Shown: positions 6,313 through 14,020 of the stretch, piece by piece
Numbering within the stretch: the stretch's first letter is position 1
How the letters are laid out: each line of letters opens with the position of its first letter
Assembly: GCA_945875065.1 (NCBI GenBank)
Contig: CAMCJC010000028.1
Location: 1 to 14,020 of the forward strand
Origin: an uncultured Propionibacteriaceae bacterium
GTDB taxonomy: Bacteria > Actinomycetota > Actinomycetes > Propionibacteriales > Propionibacteriaceae
DNA: 14,020 nt
Direction: 5' to 3'
Made by a program: the position numbers and the translations under genes
The notes under the pieces: generated by a model
What the model saw: the letters and a program-made list of their open reading frames with translations, nothing else
Told to the model about the DNA's origin: nothing
The model's database searches: none

Positions 6313-6522
6313 ATGCAGACCACCTACACCGTTTCCGGCATGACCTGCGGCCGCTGCGCCGCCCACGTCACCGAGGAACTCCAAGAGCTCGACGGCGTGA
6401 CCGGTGTTACCGTCGACTGGGAGTCCGGCAAGACCGTCGTCGACTCCGAGCAGGCACTGCCGTTCGACGCGGTCGTCGCCGCCGTCGCCGAGGCCGGGGA
6501 CTACACCGTCGTCGAGGCCTAA
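6313..6522 (+). CDS. copZ: Copper chaperone CopZ (heavy-metal-associated domain)
   Basis: This small cytosolic Cu(I) carrier hands copper to the exporter encoded next. The 69 residues form a single HMA ferredoxin-like domain. The metal site is MTCGRC, with Cys12 and Cys15, in the usual loop after the first strand (YTVSG). The acidic character (many Glu and Asp) fits docking to the exporter. The start is supported by AAAGGA at 6301-6306, six bases before the ATG. It lies 13 bases after csoR and 6 bases before copA, so all three are surely co-transcribed. A mercury-binding or other HMA protein is formally possible, but the CsoR/CopA context favours copper. Confidence 0.93.
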   Translation: MQTTYTVSGMTCGRCAAHVTEELQELDGVTGVTVDWESGKTVVDSEQALPFDAVVAAVAEAGDYTVVEA

Positions 6523-6528
6523 AGCCTC

Positions 6529-8721
6529 ATGACCACGATCGTCGACAAGCGCCGCCAGGCCGAGTATTCCCTCGACCTGGAGGGCATGACCTGCGCCTCG
6601 TGCGCCAATCGCATCGAGAAGAAGTTGAACAAGGTCGACGGCGTGGTCGCCACGGTCAACTACGCCACCGAGCGTGCGCAGGTCGTCGCTCCCAAGGGCA
6701 TGAGCATCCAGGACCTCATCCAGGTCGTCGAGAACGCCGGCTACGGTGCCCGCGAGAGCATTCAGGAGGAGCGCTCCGAGCGCGCCGACGTTCTCGCCCC
6801 CCGCGTCCAGCTGGCGTTTGCCCTAGCCGTGCCCGTGATCGCCATCTCGATGGTGCCCGCGTGGCAGTTCGACGGCTGGCAGTGGCTGTGTCTGGTGATG
6901 ACGGCCGTCGTCGTGCTGTGGTGCGGTCGCAGCTTCCACCTCGCGGCTTGGAAGAACCTGCGCCACGGCTCGACGACGATGGATACCCTGGTCAGCCTGG
7001 GAACCCTCGTCGCGCTCGGCTGGTCGATCGTCGCGATGACCGTCGGCCATGCCGGTGTCATCGGAATGAGGCACGCGTTCACGATCACCCTCGGCTATTC
7101 CGATCCCCTCGGCAACGTCTACCTCGAGGCCGCCGCCGGCGTCGTCGCGTTCCTGCTGCTCGGCCGCTGGATCGAGGCGCGCTCCAAGCGTGAGGCCGGG
7201 GCCGCGGTGCGGGCGCTGGCGGAGGTCGCGGCGAAGGAGGCCGTGGTCCTCAAGGACGGGGTCGAGAAGACGGTGCCGGCTGGCGAGCTGGCCGTCGGCG
7301 ACGTCATCGTCGTGCGACCCGGCGAAAAGGTCGCGACCGACGGGGAGGTCATCGAGGGCCGCTCGGCCGTCGACGCGGCGATCATCACCGGCGAGTCGCT
7401 ACCGGTCGAGGTCGCGCCCGGGGCGAAGGTCGTCGGCGGGTCGGTCAACGCCACCGGCCGCCTCCTGGTCAAGGCGACGGCCGTGGGCTCGGCGACCCAG
7501 GTCGCGCAGATCGCGCGCCTAGTCGAGCAGGCTCAGACCGGCAAGGCGGCGGCCCAGCGCCTGGCCGACAGCATCACCGCGTTCTTCGTGCCCGGCGTCC
7601 TCGTGTTGTCGATGGTGACGTTCGCGGTCCAGCTGCTGCTCGGCGCGGGCGTCACGTTCGCGCTGACCGCCAGCATCGCGGTGCTGATCATCGCCTGCCC
7701 GTGCGCGCTCGGGCTCGCTACGCCCTCCGCGCTGCTCGTCGGGACGGGGCGCGGCGCCGAGCTCGGCATCGTAATTCGCGGCGCGCAGGCCCTCGAGAAG
7801 GCGCGGGCCGTCGATGTCATCGTGTTCGACAAGACCGGGACCCTGACCACCGGCGCGATGTCCGTGCTCGCGGTGCAGCCGACCCCAGGCGTCGACGAGG
7901 CACGGCTGCTCGCGCTCGCGGGGGCCGTCGAGGCGGGGGCCGAGCACCCGATCGCGCGGGCTATCGTCGAGGCGGCCGGCGACGCGCCGCAGGGAGCCGA
8001 CTTCGAGATCCTCCCCGGGCGCGGGGTACGGGCCGTCGTCGACGGCCAGGTCGTTCACGCCGGGTCGGCGCGGCTCGTATCGGATCTTGGTGTCGATCTG
8101 CCCGATCGCAGCGGTCCGATCGGCAGCGAGGTGTTCATCGTCGACAAGCGGTGCTTGGGGAGAATCGTCGTCGGCGATTCGCTGAAGCCCGGAGCCGCCG
8201 ACGCCGTCACCAGGCTGAAGGCGCTGGGCCTTCGGCCCGTCCTGCTCACCGGCGACGCGCGGGCCGTGGCGAAGGAGGTCGCGCGGGAGGTCGGCATCGA
8301 GGAGATTCACGCCGAGGTGCTACCCCAGGGCAAGGTCGACGTCGTCGCCGAGCTGCAGGCGGGCGGGGCGCGCGTCGCAATGGTCGGTGACGGCGTCAAC
8401 GACGCGGCCGCCCTGGCCACCAGCGACCTTGGGATCGCCATGGGGGCCGGCACCGACGCGGCGGCCGCCGCCAGCGACCTGACGATCATGCGCGACGACC
8501 TCGCCGGGGTCGTCGACGCCGTGCGGCTGTCGCGCGCGACCGACAGGACGATCCGCGGGAACCTCCTCTGGGCGTTCTGCTACAACGTCGCGGCGATCCC
8601 GATCGCCGCGCTCGGGTGGTTGACGCCGATGATCGCCGGCCTGGCGATGGCGTGCTCCAGCGTGTTCGTCGTGCTGAACTCGCTTCGGCTGCGGGCCTTC
8701 CGCGGGATCCAGGGCAACTGA
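6529..8721 (+). CDS. copA: Cu(I)-exporting P1B-type ATPase CopA
   Basis: CopA is an inner-membrane pump that exports Cu(I) using ATP. The 730 residues show one N-terminal HMA domain with MTCASC (Cys22, Cys25), eight predicted membrane helices, the actuator motif TGES (287-290), the transmembrane metal site CPC (390-392), the phosphorylation site DKTGT (Asp434), HP (His473-Pro474) in the nucleotide domain, and GDGVND (620-625). The YN after helix 6 and MACSS in the last helix (MAxSS in most relatives) match the Cu(I)-specific P1B-1 subgroup. All catalytic residues are intact. The gap to copZ is 6 bases and no strong ribosome site is seen, so translation may be coupled. It is controlled through the CsoR operator upstream. 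A silver role in addition is usual for the family. Confidence 0.95.
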   Translation: MTTIVDKRRQAEYSLDLEGMTCASCANRIEKKLNKVDGVVATVNYATERAQVVAPKGMSIQDLIQVVENAGYGARESIQEERSERADVLAPRVQLAFALAVPVIAISMVPAWQFDGWQWLCLVMTAVVVLWCGRSFHLAAWKNLRHGSTTMDTLVSLGTLVALGWSIVAMTVGHAGVIGMRHAFTITLGYSDPLGNVYLEAAAGVVAFLLLGRWIEARSKREAGAAVRALAEVAAKEAVVLKDGVEKTVPAGELAVGDVIVVRPGEKVATDGEVIEGRSAVDAAIITGESLPVEVAPGAKVVGGSVNATGRLLVKATAVGSATQVAQIARLVEQAQTGKAAAQRLADSITAFFVPGVLVLSMVTFAVQLLLGAGVTFALTASIAVLIIACPCALGLATPSALLVGTGRGAELGIVIRGAQALEKARAVDVIVFDKTGTLTTGAMSVLAVQPTPGVDEARLLALAGAVEAGAEHPIARAIVEAAGDAPQGADFEILPGRGVRAVVDGQVVHAGSARLVSDLGVDLPDRSGPIGSEVFIVDKRCLGRIVVGDSLKPGAADAVTRLKALGLRPVLLTGDARAVAKEVAREVGIEEIHAEVLPQGKVDVVAELQAGGARVAMVGDGVNDAAALATSDLGIAMGAGTDAAAAASDLTIMRDDLAGVVDAVRLSRATDRTIRGNLLWAFCYNVAAIPIAALGWLTPMIAGLAMACSSVFVVLNSLRLRAFRGIQGN

Positions 8722-8748
8722 GATATTCTCAGCTTTCGTTTGGTTTTT
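8718..8748 (+). terminator. Possible terminator at the end of copA
   Basis: CTGAGA (8718-8723) pairs with TCTCAG (8727-8732) over a 3-base loop, followed by the T-rich run CTTTCGTTTGGTTTTT. The stem overlaps the copA stop codon and is only six pairs, so termination may be partial. Confidence 0.45.
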
Positions 8749-8769
8749 GCCCCGCTGCTGGCCTAGGAT
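8740..8769 (+). promoter_or_regulatory. Possible promoter of the DUF348-G5-RlpA gene
   Basis: TTGGTT (8740-8745) and TAGGAT (8764-8769) are separated by 18 bases and lie 44 bases before the start codon. The boxes are only fair matches to the housekeeping consensus. A promoter is expected here because a terminator-like hairpin ends copA just upstream. Confidence 0.4.
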
Positions 8770-8812
8770 GCTGTCGTCCGAACCTCCATCTGAACGCCTT
8801 GAGGAGTGGTTG

Positions 8813-10006
8813 ATGGCCAAGAAGCACGTCTGGATCCCCGTCGCGGCCGGGGGACTCGCGCTCACCGTCGTCGGTGGCGTCGCGATCGCGTCCGCGATGC
8901 ACAAGAACGACGTGACCTTGATCGTCGACGGTGCCGCCACCCAGCTGTCGGTGCGTGAAGACACCGTCGGTGAGGTGCTCAACCTCGAGGGCGTCAGCGT
9001 CGGAGAACATGACGTTGTCCTGCCCGCTGCGGACGAGAAGGTCCAGGACGGTATGGAGATCAGCGTCGTCTACGGCCGCCAGCTGTCGCTGACCGTCGAC
9101 GGCGAGGAGCGCACCGTCTGGACCACCGCCCGCACCGTCGAGGAGGCGCTCGCGTTCCTCGGCCTGGATGCCGCGGACTCGAAGATCTCCGTCGACCGCT
9201 CCACGCAGATCGGTCGTGATGGCCTCGACTTCGATATCTCCACCGCGAAAAACGTCAAAGTCACCGTGAAGGGCCAGGCGACCGACCTCAAATCCGCCGG
9301 CACCGTCGGCGATGCCCTCGCGGCCGCCGGCGCCACGCCCGACGACGACGACATCCTCTCCCAGTCGGCCGACACCCCACTGACCGAGGGCATGTCGATC
9401 CAGTTGACCGTCGTCGACCAGAAGACGACGACGAAGGAGGTCGCGATCCCGTTCGAGAAGAAGAACAAGGAGACCTCCGACCTCGAGAAGGGCAAGACGA
9501 AGGTCGAGACGAAGGGCGTCGACGGCCTAAAGACCGAAACCTACGTCGAGGTCTACCACGACGGAACCTTGCAGTCTTCGACGAAGCAGAGCGAACAGGT
9601 CACCAAGGAACCCGTCACGGAGGTGACGCTCGTCGGGACCAAGGAGAAGGCGAAGAAGTCGGAGCCCTCGCCCTCACCGACGCCCAGCCCGTCTAAGCCT
9701 GGCGGCGGCGACGATGGTCCGCCCGCGACCGGCAACACCTGCAAGGCGTCGTACTACTGGCAGGGCCAGAAGACCGCCAACGGCGAGCAGTTCAACCCGA
9801 ACGACCTGACCGCCGCCCACAAGTCGCTGCCGTTCAACAGCCGCGTTCGCGTCACCAACCCGGCCAACGGCAAGAGCGTCACCGTCCGCATCAACGACCG
9901 CGGCCCCTACATCGCAGGCCGCTGCCTCGACCTGTCGAAGGCCGCGATGGAGGCGATCGGCGGCACTGGCGCTGGCGTCATCACCGTCAACTGGCAGGTC
10001 CTCTGA
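8813..10006 (+). CDS. Membrane-anchored DUF348-G5-RlpA (double-psi beta-barrel) cell-wall protein
   Basis: This is probably an extracellular peptidoglycan-modifying protein of 397 residues. Order: short basic start, membrane helix or uncleaved signal (7-29), three DUF348 domains (about 34-88, 91-146, 148-200), a G5 domain (about 203-276), a Pro/Ser linker (280-307) and an RlpA-like double-psi beta-barrel (309-397). The front half is that of actinobacterial resuscitation-promoting factors and of YabE-like proteins. The catalytic lysozyme-like Rpf domain is absent and an RlpA domain takes its place. His336 (AAHKSLPF) and Asp362 (RINDRGPY) match the residues needed for lytic transglycosylase activity in Pseudomonas RlpA. 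Cys310 and Cys371 could form a disulfide. I chose ATG 8813 because GAGGAG (8801-8806) lies six bases before it; an upstream extension to 8747 lacks this. Domains are firm, activity is inferred. Confidence 0.88.
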   Translation: MAKKHVWIPVAAGGLALTVVGGVAIASAMHKNDVTLIVDGAATQLSVREDTVGEVLNLEGVSVGEHDVVLPAADEKVQDGMEISVVYGRQLSLTVDGEERTVWTTARTVEEALAFLGLDAADSKISVDRSTQIGRDGLDFDISTAKNVKVTVKGQATDLKSAGTVGDALAAAGATPDDDDILSQSADTPLTEGMSIQLTVVDQKTTTKEVAIPFEKKNKETSDLEKGKTKVETKGVDGLKTETYVEVYHDGTLQSSTKQSEQVTKEPVTEVTLVGTKEKAKKSEPSPSPTPSPSKPGGGDDGPPATGNTCKASYYWQGQKTANGEQFNPNDLTAAHKSLPFNSRVRVTNPANGKSVTVRINDRGPYIAGRCLDLSKAAMEAIGGTGAGVITVNWQVL

Positions 10007-10015
10007 ACCAACGGC

Positions 10016-10057
10016 AGCGGCCCGGTATCCGGAAGGATGCCAGGCCGCTTGCCTTTT
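10016..10057 (+). terminator. Strong rho-independent terminator
   Basis: AGCGGCC (10016-10022) pairs with GGCCGCT (10043-10049). Inside, GGTATCC (10024-10030) pairs with GGATGCC (10035-10041), with one G-U pair, over a GGAA loop. A single C-A mismatch joins the two stems. TGCCTTTT follows. It ends the RlpA-like gene 10 bases after its stop codon and separates it from the convergent glycosyltransferase. Confidence 0.88.
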
Positions 10058-10067
10058 GAAGGGGCGG

Positions 10068-11339
10068 TCAGCGGCCGGCGAGGTCGGCGTAGATGCCGAG
10101 CATCTCGTCGGCCTGCGACTTGATCGTCCACTGCCCGGCCAGCCGACGCGACGTCTCGGCCGCCTTGGCCCGCCAGACTGGGTCGGGAAGGCGGTGTATC
10201 ACCCGCAGGAGCGCCGCCGCCAACGACGCGGGGGTGGGGCGAGCGTACTCGGCGTTGACGCCGGGCTCCAGCACGAGGTTGAGCCCGGGATCGACGGAGA
10301 CCAGCGGCAGCCCCGCCAGGGCTGCCTCGTGGAGGACGAGGGCCTGGGTATCGGTTTGGCTGGGGAACGCGAAGACATCGGCCATCTCGTAGAAGGCCCC
10401 CAGGTCGTCGCGCTTCTGCTCTCCGGGGAGGATGATATGGCCACGGGCCCGGCCCGCGGCCAGGACCTTCTTGATGCGCGGGTAGCGCTCCCAGTCGCCA
10501 ACGACCATCAGGCGCGCGTCGGGCCGCTGCGCGAGGACGAACTCGAACGCCTCCGCGAGCAGGGGCAGACCCTTCTCGGGGGCGATGCGGCCGATGTAGA
10601 GGACCAGCGGGCCGGGCTCGCGATCGAACGGCGGCGGGCCGGACGGCAGGGGGTCAACGCCGTTCGGCACGACCCGGATGTTCGCCGTCGGTGCGAGTTC
10701 ACGACAACGTTCGGCGGTCTTCGGCGACGGAGAGGTCACCAGATCGGCGGTCTCCAGCATCTTCTTACACAACCCAAGCAGGGTCGCGGTCGCCCGGCCG
10801 CGCTCCTCGAAGCGGGCGGCGGCCTGGCGAAGCTCCTCGGCGTCGACAACCTCGCCGTGGCTGAAGCGGGCGAACGCCTGCACGACCCCTCGCAGCAACG
10901 GGAGGACGGCGGAGTAGTGGTCGGCGTAGGCGTCGAAGTCAGTGTGCCAGGTGATCAGCAGCGGCTTGCCTAGGCGTTTCGCGGCCCACACGCCAAGGGC
11001 TCCGACGGTGCCGAGACCGTGGACGTGCAGGACGTCGGGATCAAGGGCGCGGACCTGCTCGATGGTGCGCTCGAAGTGCTGGCCGCTAGCGACGCGAGTC
11101 GGCATGTTGGGCACGCGAACCGACGGCAGGCGAAGCTCAATGCGGCCTGGCCGTCCGTGGTGAGGGTTCGGGCCCTTCGCCTTCGGCGCGACGACGACGA
11201 CCTCGTGGCCGGCGTCGAGGAGGTTCCCTTCGAGCTGCTGGACGGCGAACATGAGCCCGTTGCTACCCGGTCCGTAGTTGTCCGTGAACTGCGCGACCTT
11301 GAAGGGTCGCGGCGTCGCGTGGGCGGGCTCATCGGTCAC
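10068..11339 (-). CDS. GT4-family glycosyltransferase (group 1, GT-B fold)
   Basis: This cytoplasmic or membrane-associated sugar transferase uses a nucleotide-sugar donor. The 423 residues form two Rossmann-like halves. The N-terminal acceptor half starts VAQFTDNYGPGSNGL, followed by HVHGLG and TWHTDFDAYADHY. The C-terminal donor half has VVPNGVDP, VLYIGRIAPEKGL and HEAALAGLPLVS, the region of the EX7E motif. The opening and the TWHTD segment resemble transferases that put glucose or mannose on diacylglycerol or phosphatidylinositol, so a glycolipid role is plausible but not shown. Start is GTG 11339; GGA directly abuts it and is too close to act as a ribosome site. TAGAGT on the minus strand (11351-11346) could be a -10 box for a leaderless mRNA, though no -35 is seen. 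It lies 77 bases past cydC on the same strand and converges with the upstream terminator. Family is sure, acceptor unknown. Confidence 0.88.
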   Translation of the reverse strand: MTDEPAHATPRPFKVAQFTDNYGPGSNGLMFAVQQLEGNLLDAGHEVVVVAPKAKGPNPHHGRPGRIELRLPSVRVPNMPTRVASGQHFERTIEQVRALDPDVLHVHGLGTVGALGVWAAKRLGKPLLITWHTDFDAYADHYSAVLPLLRGVVQAFARFSHGEVVDAEELRQAAARFEERGRATATLLGLCKKMLETADLVTSPSPKTAERCRELAPTANIRVVPNGVDPLPSGPPPFDREPGPLVLYIGRIAPEKGLPLLAEAFEFVLAQRPDARLMVVGDWERYPRIKKVLAAGRARGHIILPGEQKRDDLGAFYEMADVFAFPSQTDTQALVLHEAALAGLPLVSVDPGLNLVLEPGVNAEYARPTPASLAAALLRVIHRLPDPVWRAKAAETSRRLAGQWTIKSQADEMLGIYADLAGR

Positions 11340-11416
11340 TCCGATACTCTAGCCGACCCGCGAGGAAAGGCGGCAGGAAACTGCGTCACACGTGGTCGGT
11401 CGGGGCGCTGTTCGCT

Positions 11417-12967
11417 TCAGCCGAGGCGGAGCTCCCGGTCGCAGGCGGCGACGACATCCACGTCGTGGGTGATGACGAGGACCGCGCGGCCGGCGGATGC
11501 GGCCCACACATCGGTCATGAGGGCGTCGGCGGTGGCCTGGTCGAGATGCTCGGTGGGTTCGTCGAGGATCCACAGGTCACGGTCGGCGACGAGTAGCCGG
11601 GCCAGGGCGAGGCGACGACGTTCGCCGCCCGAGAGCGTCGTGCCGTCCTCGCCGACGAGCCGGTCGGGGTCGATGGGCAGGCCGGCGCGGGCGAGTGCGT
11701 CGGCGACCTCGTCGTCGGTGGCGTCCTTGTTGCCGATGCGGACGTTCTCGGCGATAGAGGTCGCGAAGATGTGGGCGTCCTGCGCGAGATAGCCGACGCG
11801 GCCGCCACGGCTGACTTCGCCCACCAGGGGCGGGATCAGGCCCATCGCGGTGGCGGCGACGGTGGTCTTGCCGATGCCGGAAGGGCCGGTCAGGGCGACG
11901 CGCTCACTGGGGCGCACGGATAGATTCAGGTCAGCCTGGACGACCGGGCCACCGGGCCAGCCGACGCTGACCCCCGCCAGGACCAGGCCAGGGGCGGCGT
12001 CGCCGTCGGGAACGTCGCCGGTGCCGATTGGGTCGGCATCCAGGAGCTCCGCGATACGGCCGAGCGCAGAGCGGGCGCGGGTCCAGGTTTGGGCGGCCTG
12101 CGCAAACGTCGCGAGGACCTCGTGAAGGGCCAGTGGGACCAGGGCGAGGACGGCGAGGGCGGTGGGGTGGAGGGTGCCGGCGCGGACGGCGGGACCGCCG
12201 ATGGCCAGGCCCGCCACGACCGCGATGCCGGCGGCGAGCACTTGCCCGGCCGCCGCGACGCCGCGAACCCATGCGCCGCGGGCCTCCTGGCGGCGCAACT
12301 CGTCGTCGATGGCGGCGAAGCGGGCGAGGGCGCCGTCGCCGGCATCGTAGGCGACGAGGTCGGGAGCCGTTCGGGCGAGTTCACGGACGGCGTCGGCGAG
12401 GCGACCGCGCGTCGGGGCGGCCGCGGCGTCGGCGGCTAGGGAGGCGCGCTGCGCCAACCACGGCACGACAAGGCCCGCCAATAGCGCCGTGACAAGCAGG
12501 GTCGCGCCGGCGCCGGGGGAGAGAACCCCGATTCCGATCGAGGCCGCGGCCACCACCAGCAGCGCTGAGGCGAACGGGATGACGACGCGGATGAGGATAT
12601 CGGTTACGGCCTCGGTGTCGGCCATGATGCGGGCTTGGAGGTCGCCGCGGCGCGCGCCGATCAAGGTGGTGCGGGCCAGGCAGTCGTAGGTGCGCATCCT
12701 GAGCGTCGACTGCATCCTGAGGGCGACGTCGTGGCCGACCAGTCGCTCGACGTATCGCAGGGTGCCGCGGGAGATCGCGAACGTCCGGACCCCGACGGCC
12801 GGTGCCTGCAGGTACAGCACCGGCGGCATGAGAGCGGCGAAGCTGATGAGCCAGGCCGACAGTCCCATCAGCGCCACCGACGAGAACGAAGCCAGGAACG
12901 CGAGTGCGACGGCCGCAGCAAGTCGCGCCCGACCATGCGGAACCGCCTTGAGTAGCTGGGTAATCAC
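11417..12967 (-). CDS. cydC: CydC, ABC transporter subunit for cytochrome bd assembly
   Basis: CydC is one half of the heterodimeric ABC exporter CydDC, which moves thiols or haem-related compounds and is needed to make cytochrome bd oxidase. The 516 residues show a six-helix membrane domain (about 15-290) followed by an ATPase domain: Walker A GPSGIGKTT with Lys367, Q-loop GYLAQDAHIF, signature LSGGERRRLALARLL, Walker B LWILDEP with Asp469 and Glu470, and H-loop THDVD. All are intact. The start is GTG 12967, which overlaps the cydD stop by four bases (GTGA), a sign of translational coupling. The name rests on strong resemblance to CydC in the ALMGLSAWLIS opening and on the paired CydD upstream. 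It is probably the last gene of a cydABDC-like operon. Confidence 0.9.
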   Translation of the reverse strand: MITQLLKAVPHGRARLAAAVALAFLASFSSVALMGLSAWLISFAALMPPVLYLQAPAVGVRTFAISRGTLRYVERLVGHDVALRMQSTLRMRTYDCLARTTLIGARRGDLQARIMADTEAVTDILIRVVIPFASALLVVAAASIGIGVLSPGAGATLLVTALLAGLVVPWLAQRASLAADAAAAPTRGRLADAVRELARTAPDLVAYDAGDGALARFAAIDDELRRQEARGAWVRGVAAAGQVLAAGIAVVAGLAIGGPAVRAGTLHPTALAVLALVPLALHEVLATFAQAAQTWTRARSALGRIAELLDADPIGTGDVPDGDAAPGLVLAGVSVGWPGGPVVQADLNLSVRPSERVALTGPSGIGKTTVAATAMGLIPPLVGEVSRGGRVGYLAQDAHIFATSIAENVRIGNKDATDDEVADALARAGLPIDPDRLVGEDGTTLSGGERRRLALARLLVADRDLWILDEPTEHLDQATADALMTDVWAASAGRAVLVITHDVDVVAACDRELRLG

Positions 12968-14020
12968 AGTGTGACCACCTCGTCGGCAGCGGCTAGGACC
13001 GCCGGGCGGTGGGATACGACCAGGGCGCCGGCTCCGGAGGCCTTTACGGCGCGGATGACGGCGGCCTCGGTGTCGGTATCGAGGCCTGCGGTGGGCTCAT
13101 CGAGGATCAGCAGGCGGGCGTCGCCGAGACGGATGCGCACCAGGGCCCTGGCGAGGGCGACGCGGCGGCGTTCGCCGGCGGAAAGGCCCTCGCCGTCGTC
13201 GCCGACGGGCTTGTCCGCGGGGAAGTCGGCGCCGGCATCGCGGAGGGCTCCCGCAACCTGCTCGGCCGTGGCCTCGGGGTGACCTAGGCGGATGTTGTCG
13301 CCGACGGTACCGGCGACCATCCCAGGCTCCTGGGCGACCCAAGCGGTGCGGCGTCGCCAGGCGACGGCATCGAGGTCGGCGAGGTCGTGCCCAGCGATCA
13401 GGACCCGGCCGCTGCTGGGGGCACGGAAGCCCATGGCCAGGCCGAGTGCCGTCGACTTCCCGCACCCAGACGTGCCAGTCAGCGCGACGACGCGGCCTTC
13501 GGGGACGTCCAGGGTGAAGTCGTCGAGGGCGGGGGTTGTGGCGCCGGGCCAGGTGAAGCTGACGCCGTCAAGGCGTAACGAGCTGCCTTCGGGGAGGGGC
13601 GCGGAGCCGGGGACGGTGCCAGCGTCGACGAGGTCGAGGGCTGCTTTGGCGGCGGCAACACCATCGGCGGAGTCGTGGAAGTGGACGCCGACCTGGCGCA
13701 CCGGCAGGAATGCTTCCGGTGCGAGGATGAGGATGAACAGGGCGGCCTCGAATGGCATCTGGCCGAAGGCGAGTCGGAAACCGACCGTCACCGCCACGAC
13801 CGCCACGGACAGCGATGACAGCAGCTCCAGCGCGAACGACGACAGGAACGAAATGTACAGGACCTTCATCGTCTGCTGCCGGTACTCGCCCTCGGTGATC
13901 TCGACGCCGCGCCGTTGCGCGCGGGCGCGGGCGAACGCCTGAAGAGTTGGCAGGCCCTGGATGAGATCGGCGAAGTGGTTAGCGAGTTTGTCGGCGCGGG
14001 CGAAGCTACGCCGCGTCGCC
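12964..14020 (-). CDS. cydD: CydD, ABC transporter subunit for cytochrome bd assembly (5' end outside window)
   Basis: This is the partner half of CydDC, an inner-membrane ABC exporter. The reading frame is open to the right edge of the window, so about the last 352 residues are visible. The part just inside the edge reads ADLIQGLPTLQAFARARAQ, then TMKVLYISFLSSFALELLSSLSV, both very typical of CydD, so an internal ATG at 13869 is not the true start. The ATPase domain has Walker A GTSGCGKST, a Q-loop in VAQEPGMVAGTVGDNIRLG, signature LSAGERRRVALARAL (second residue Ala where Gly is usual next to it), Walker B LLILDEP and H-loop SHR. The stop TGA (12964-12966) overlaps the cydC GTG. CydA and CydB genes would be expected to the right, outside the window. 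Confidence 0.92.
   Translation of the reverse strand, partial: ATRRSFARADKLANHFADLIQGLPTLQAFARARAQRRGVEITEGEYRQQTMKVLYISFLSSFALELLSSLSVAVVAVTVGFRLAFGQMPFEAALFILILAPEAFLPVRQVGVHFHDSADGVAAAKAALDLVDAGTVPGSAPLPEGSSLRLDGVSFTWPGATTPALDDFTLDVPEGRVVALTGTSGCGKSTALGLAMGFRAPSSGRVLIAGHDLADLDAVAWRRRTAWVAQEPGMVAGTVGDNIRLGHPEATAEQVAGALRDAGADFPADKPVGDDGEGLSAGERRRVALARALVRIRLGDARLLILDEPTAGLDTDTEAAVIRAVKASGAGALVVSHRPAVLAAADEVVTL

Noticed and set aside
10056..10973. 305-codon + strand open frame opposite the glycosyltransferase
   Set aside because: A shadow of the GT4 gene; no motif, and it starts inside the terminator-to-gene gap.
13097..13465. Extra frames over cydD and cydC on both strands
   Set aside because: All lie inside intact ABC transporter genes, in other frames, with Arg/Pro-rich translations typical of GC-rich shadows.

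Overview
The window looks like chromosomal DNA from a high-GC actinobacterium. Most genes use GC-rich third positions, and the proteins match actinobacterial families: a CsoR-type copper repressor, a DUF348/G5 cell-wall protein and split cydD/cydC genes. Genus cannot be fixed by eye. A propionibacterial or actinomycetal relative is possible, but this is only a guess.

Layout. (1) Positions 1-1465 are less GC-rich and hold an ABC exporter pair: an ATPase whose Walker A region is missing or degraded, and an ABC-2 type permease. (2) Positions 1620-1840 hold the wreck of a HigA-like XRE antitoxin. It can be reconstructed if one 10-bp repeat unit was lost and two nonsense changes occurred. (3) 1852-2589 (-) encodes a TauE/SafE-type membrane exporter. 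(4) A leader of about 340 bp with a strong hairpin precedes a secreted, membrane-anchored NlpC/P60-like enzyme (2930-4273), which ends at a clear terminator. (5) 4329-5711 (-) is the replicative helicase gene dnaB. (6) The 285-bp gap after dnaB carries several DnaA-box-like words and a perfect CsoR operator. It leads into a complete copper-resistance operon, csoR-copZ-copA (5997-8721). (7) 8813-10006 encodes a membrane-anchored wall protein with an Rpf-like front (three DUF348 plus G5) and an RlpA-like double-psi beta-barrel instead of the Rpf catalytic domain. A strong terminator follows. (8) 10068-11339 (-) is a GT4 glycosyltransferase. (9) 11417-14020 (-) is the 3' end of a cytochrome bd assembly operon: cydC is complete and cydD runs off the window.

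How the parts work together. CsoR represses through an operator that overlaps the predicted -10 box, CopZ carries Cu(I), and CopA exports it. CydD and CydC form one heterodimeric ABC exporter needed for cytochrome bd. The NlpC/P60-like and RlpA-like proteins both act outside the membrane and probably remodel peptidoglycan, but they are separate transcription units. No phage, insertion sequence, CRISPR array, tRNA or rRNA was recognised. I found no convincing new multi-gene system. The most unusual items are the Rpf/RlpA domain swap, the reconstructable antitoxin pseudogene, the DnaA-box-like cluster and the crippled ATPase.
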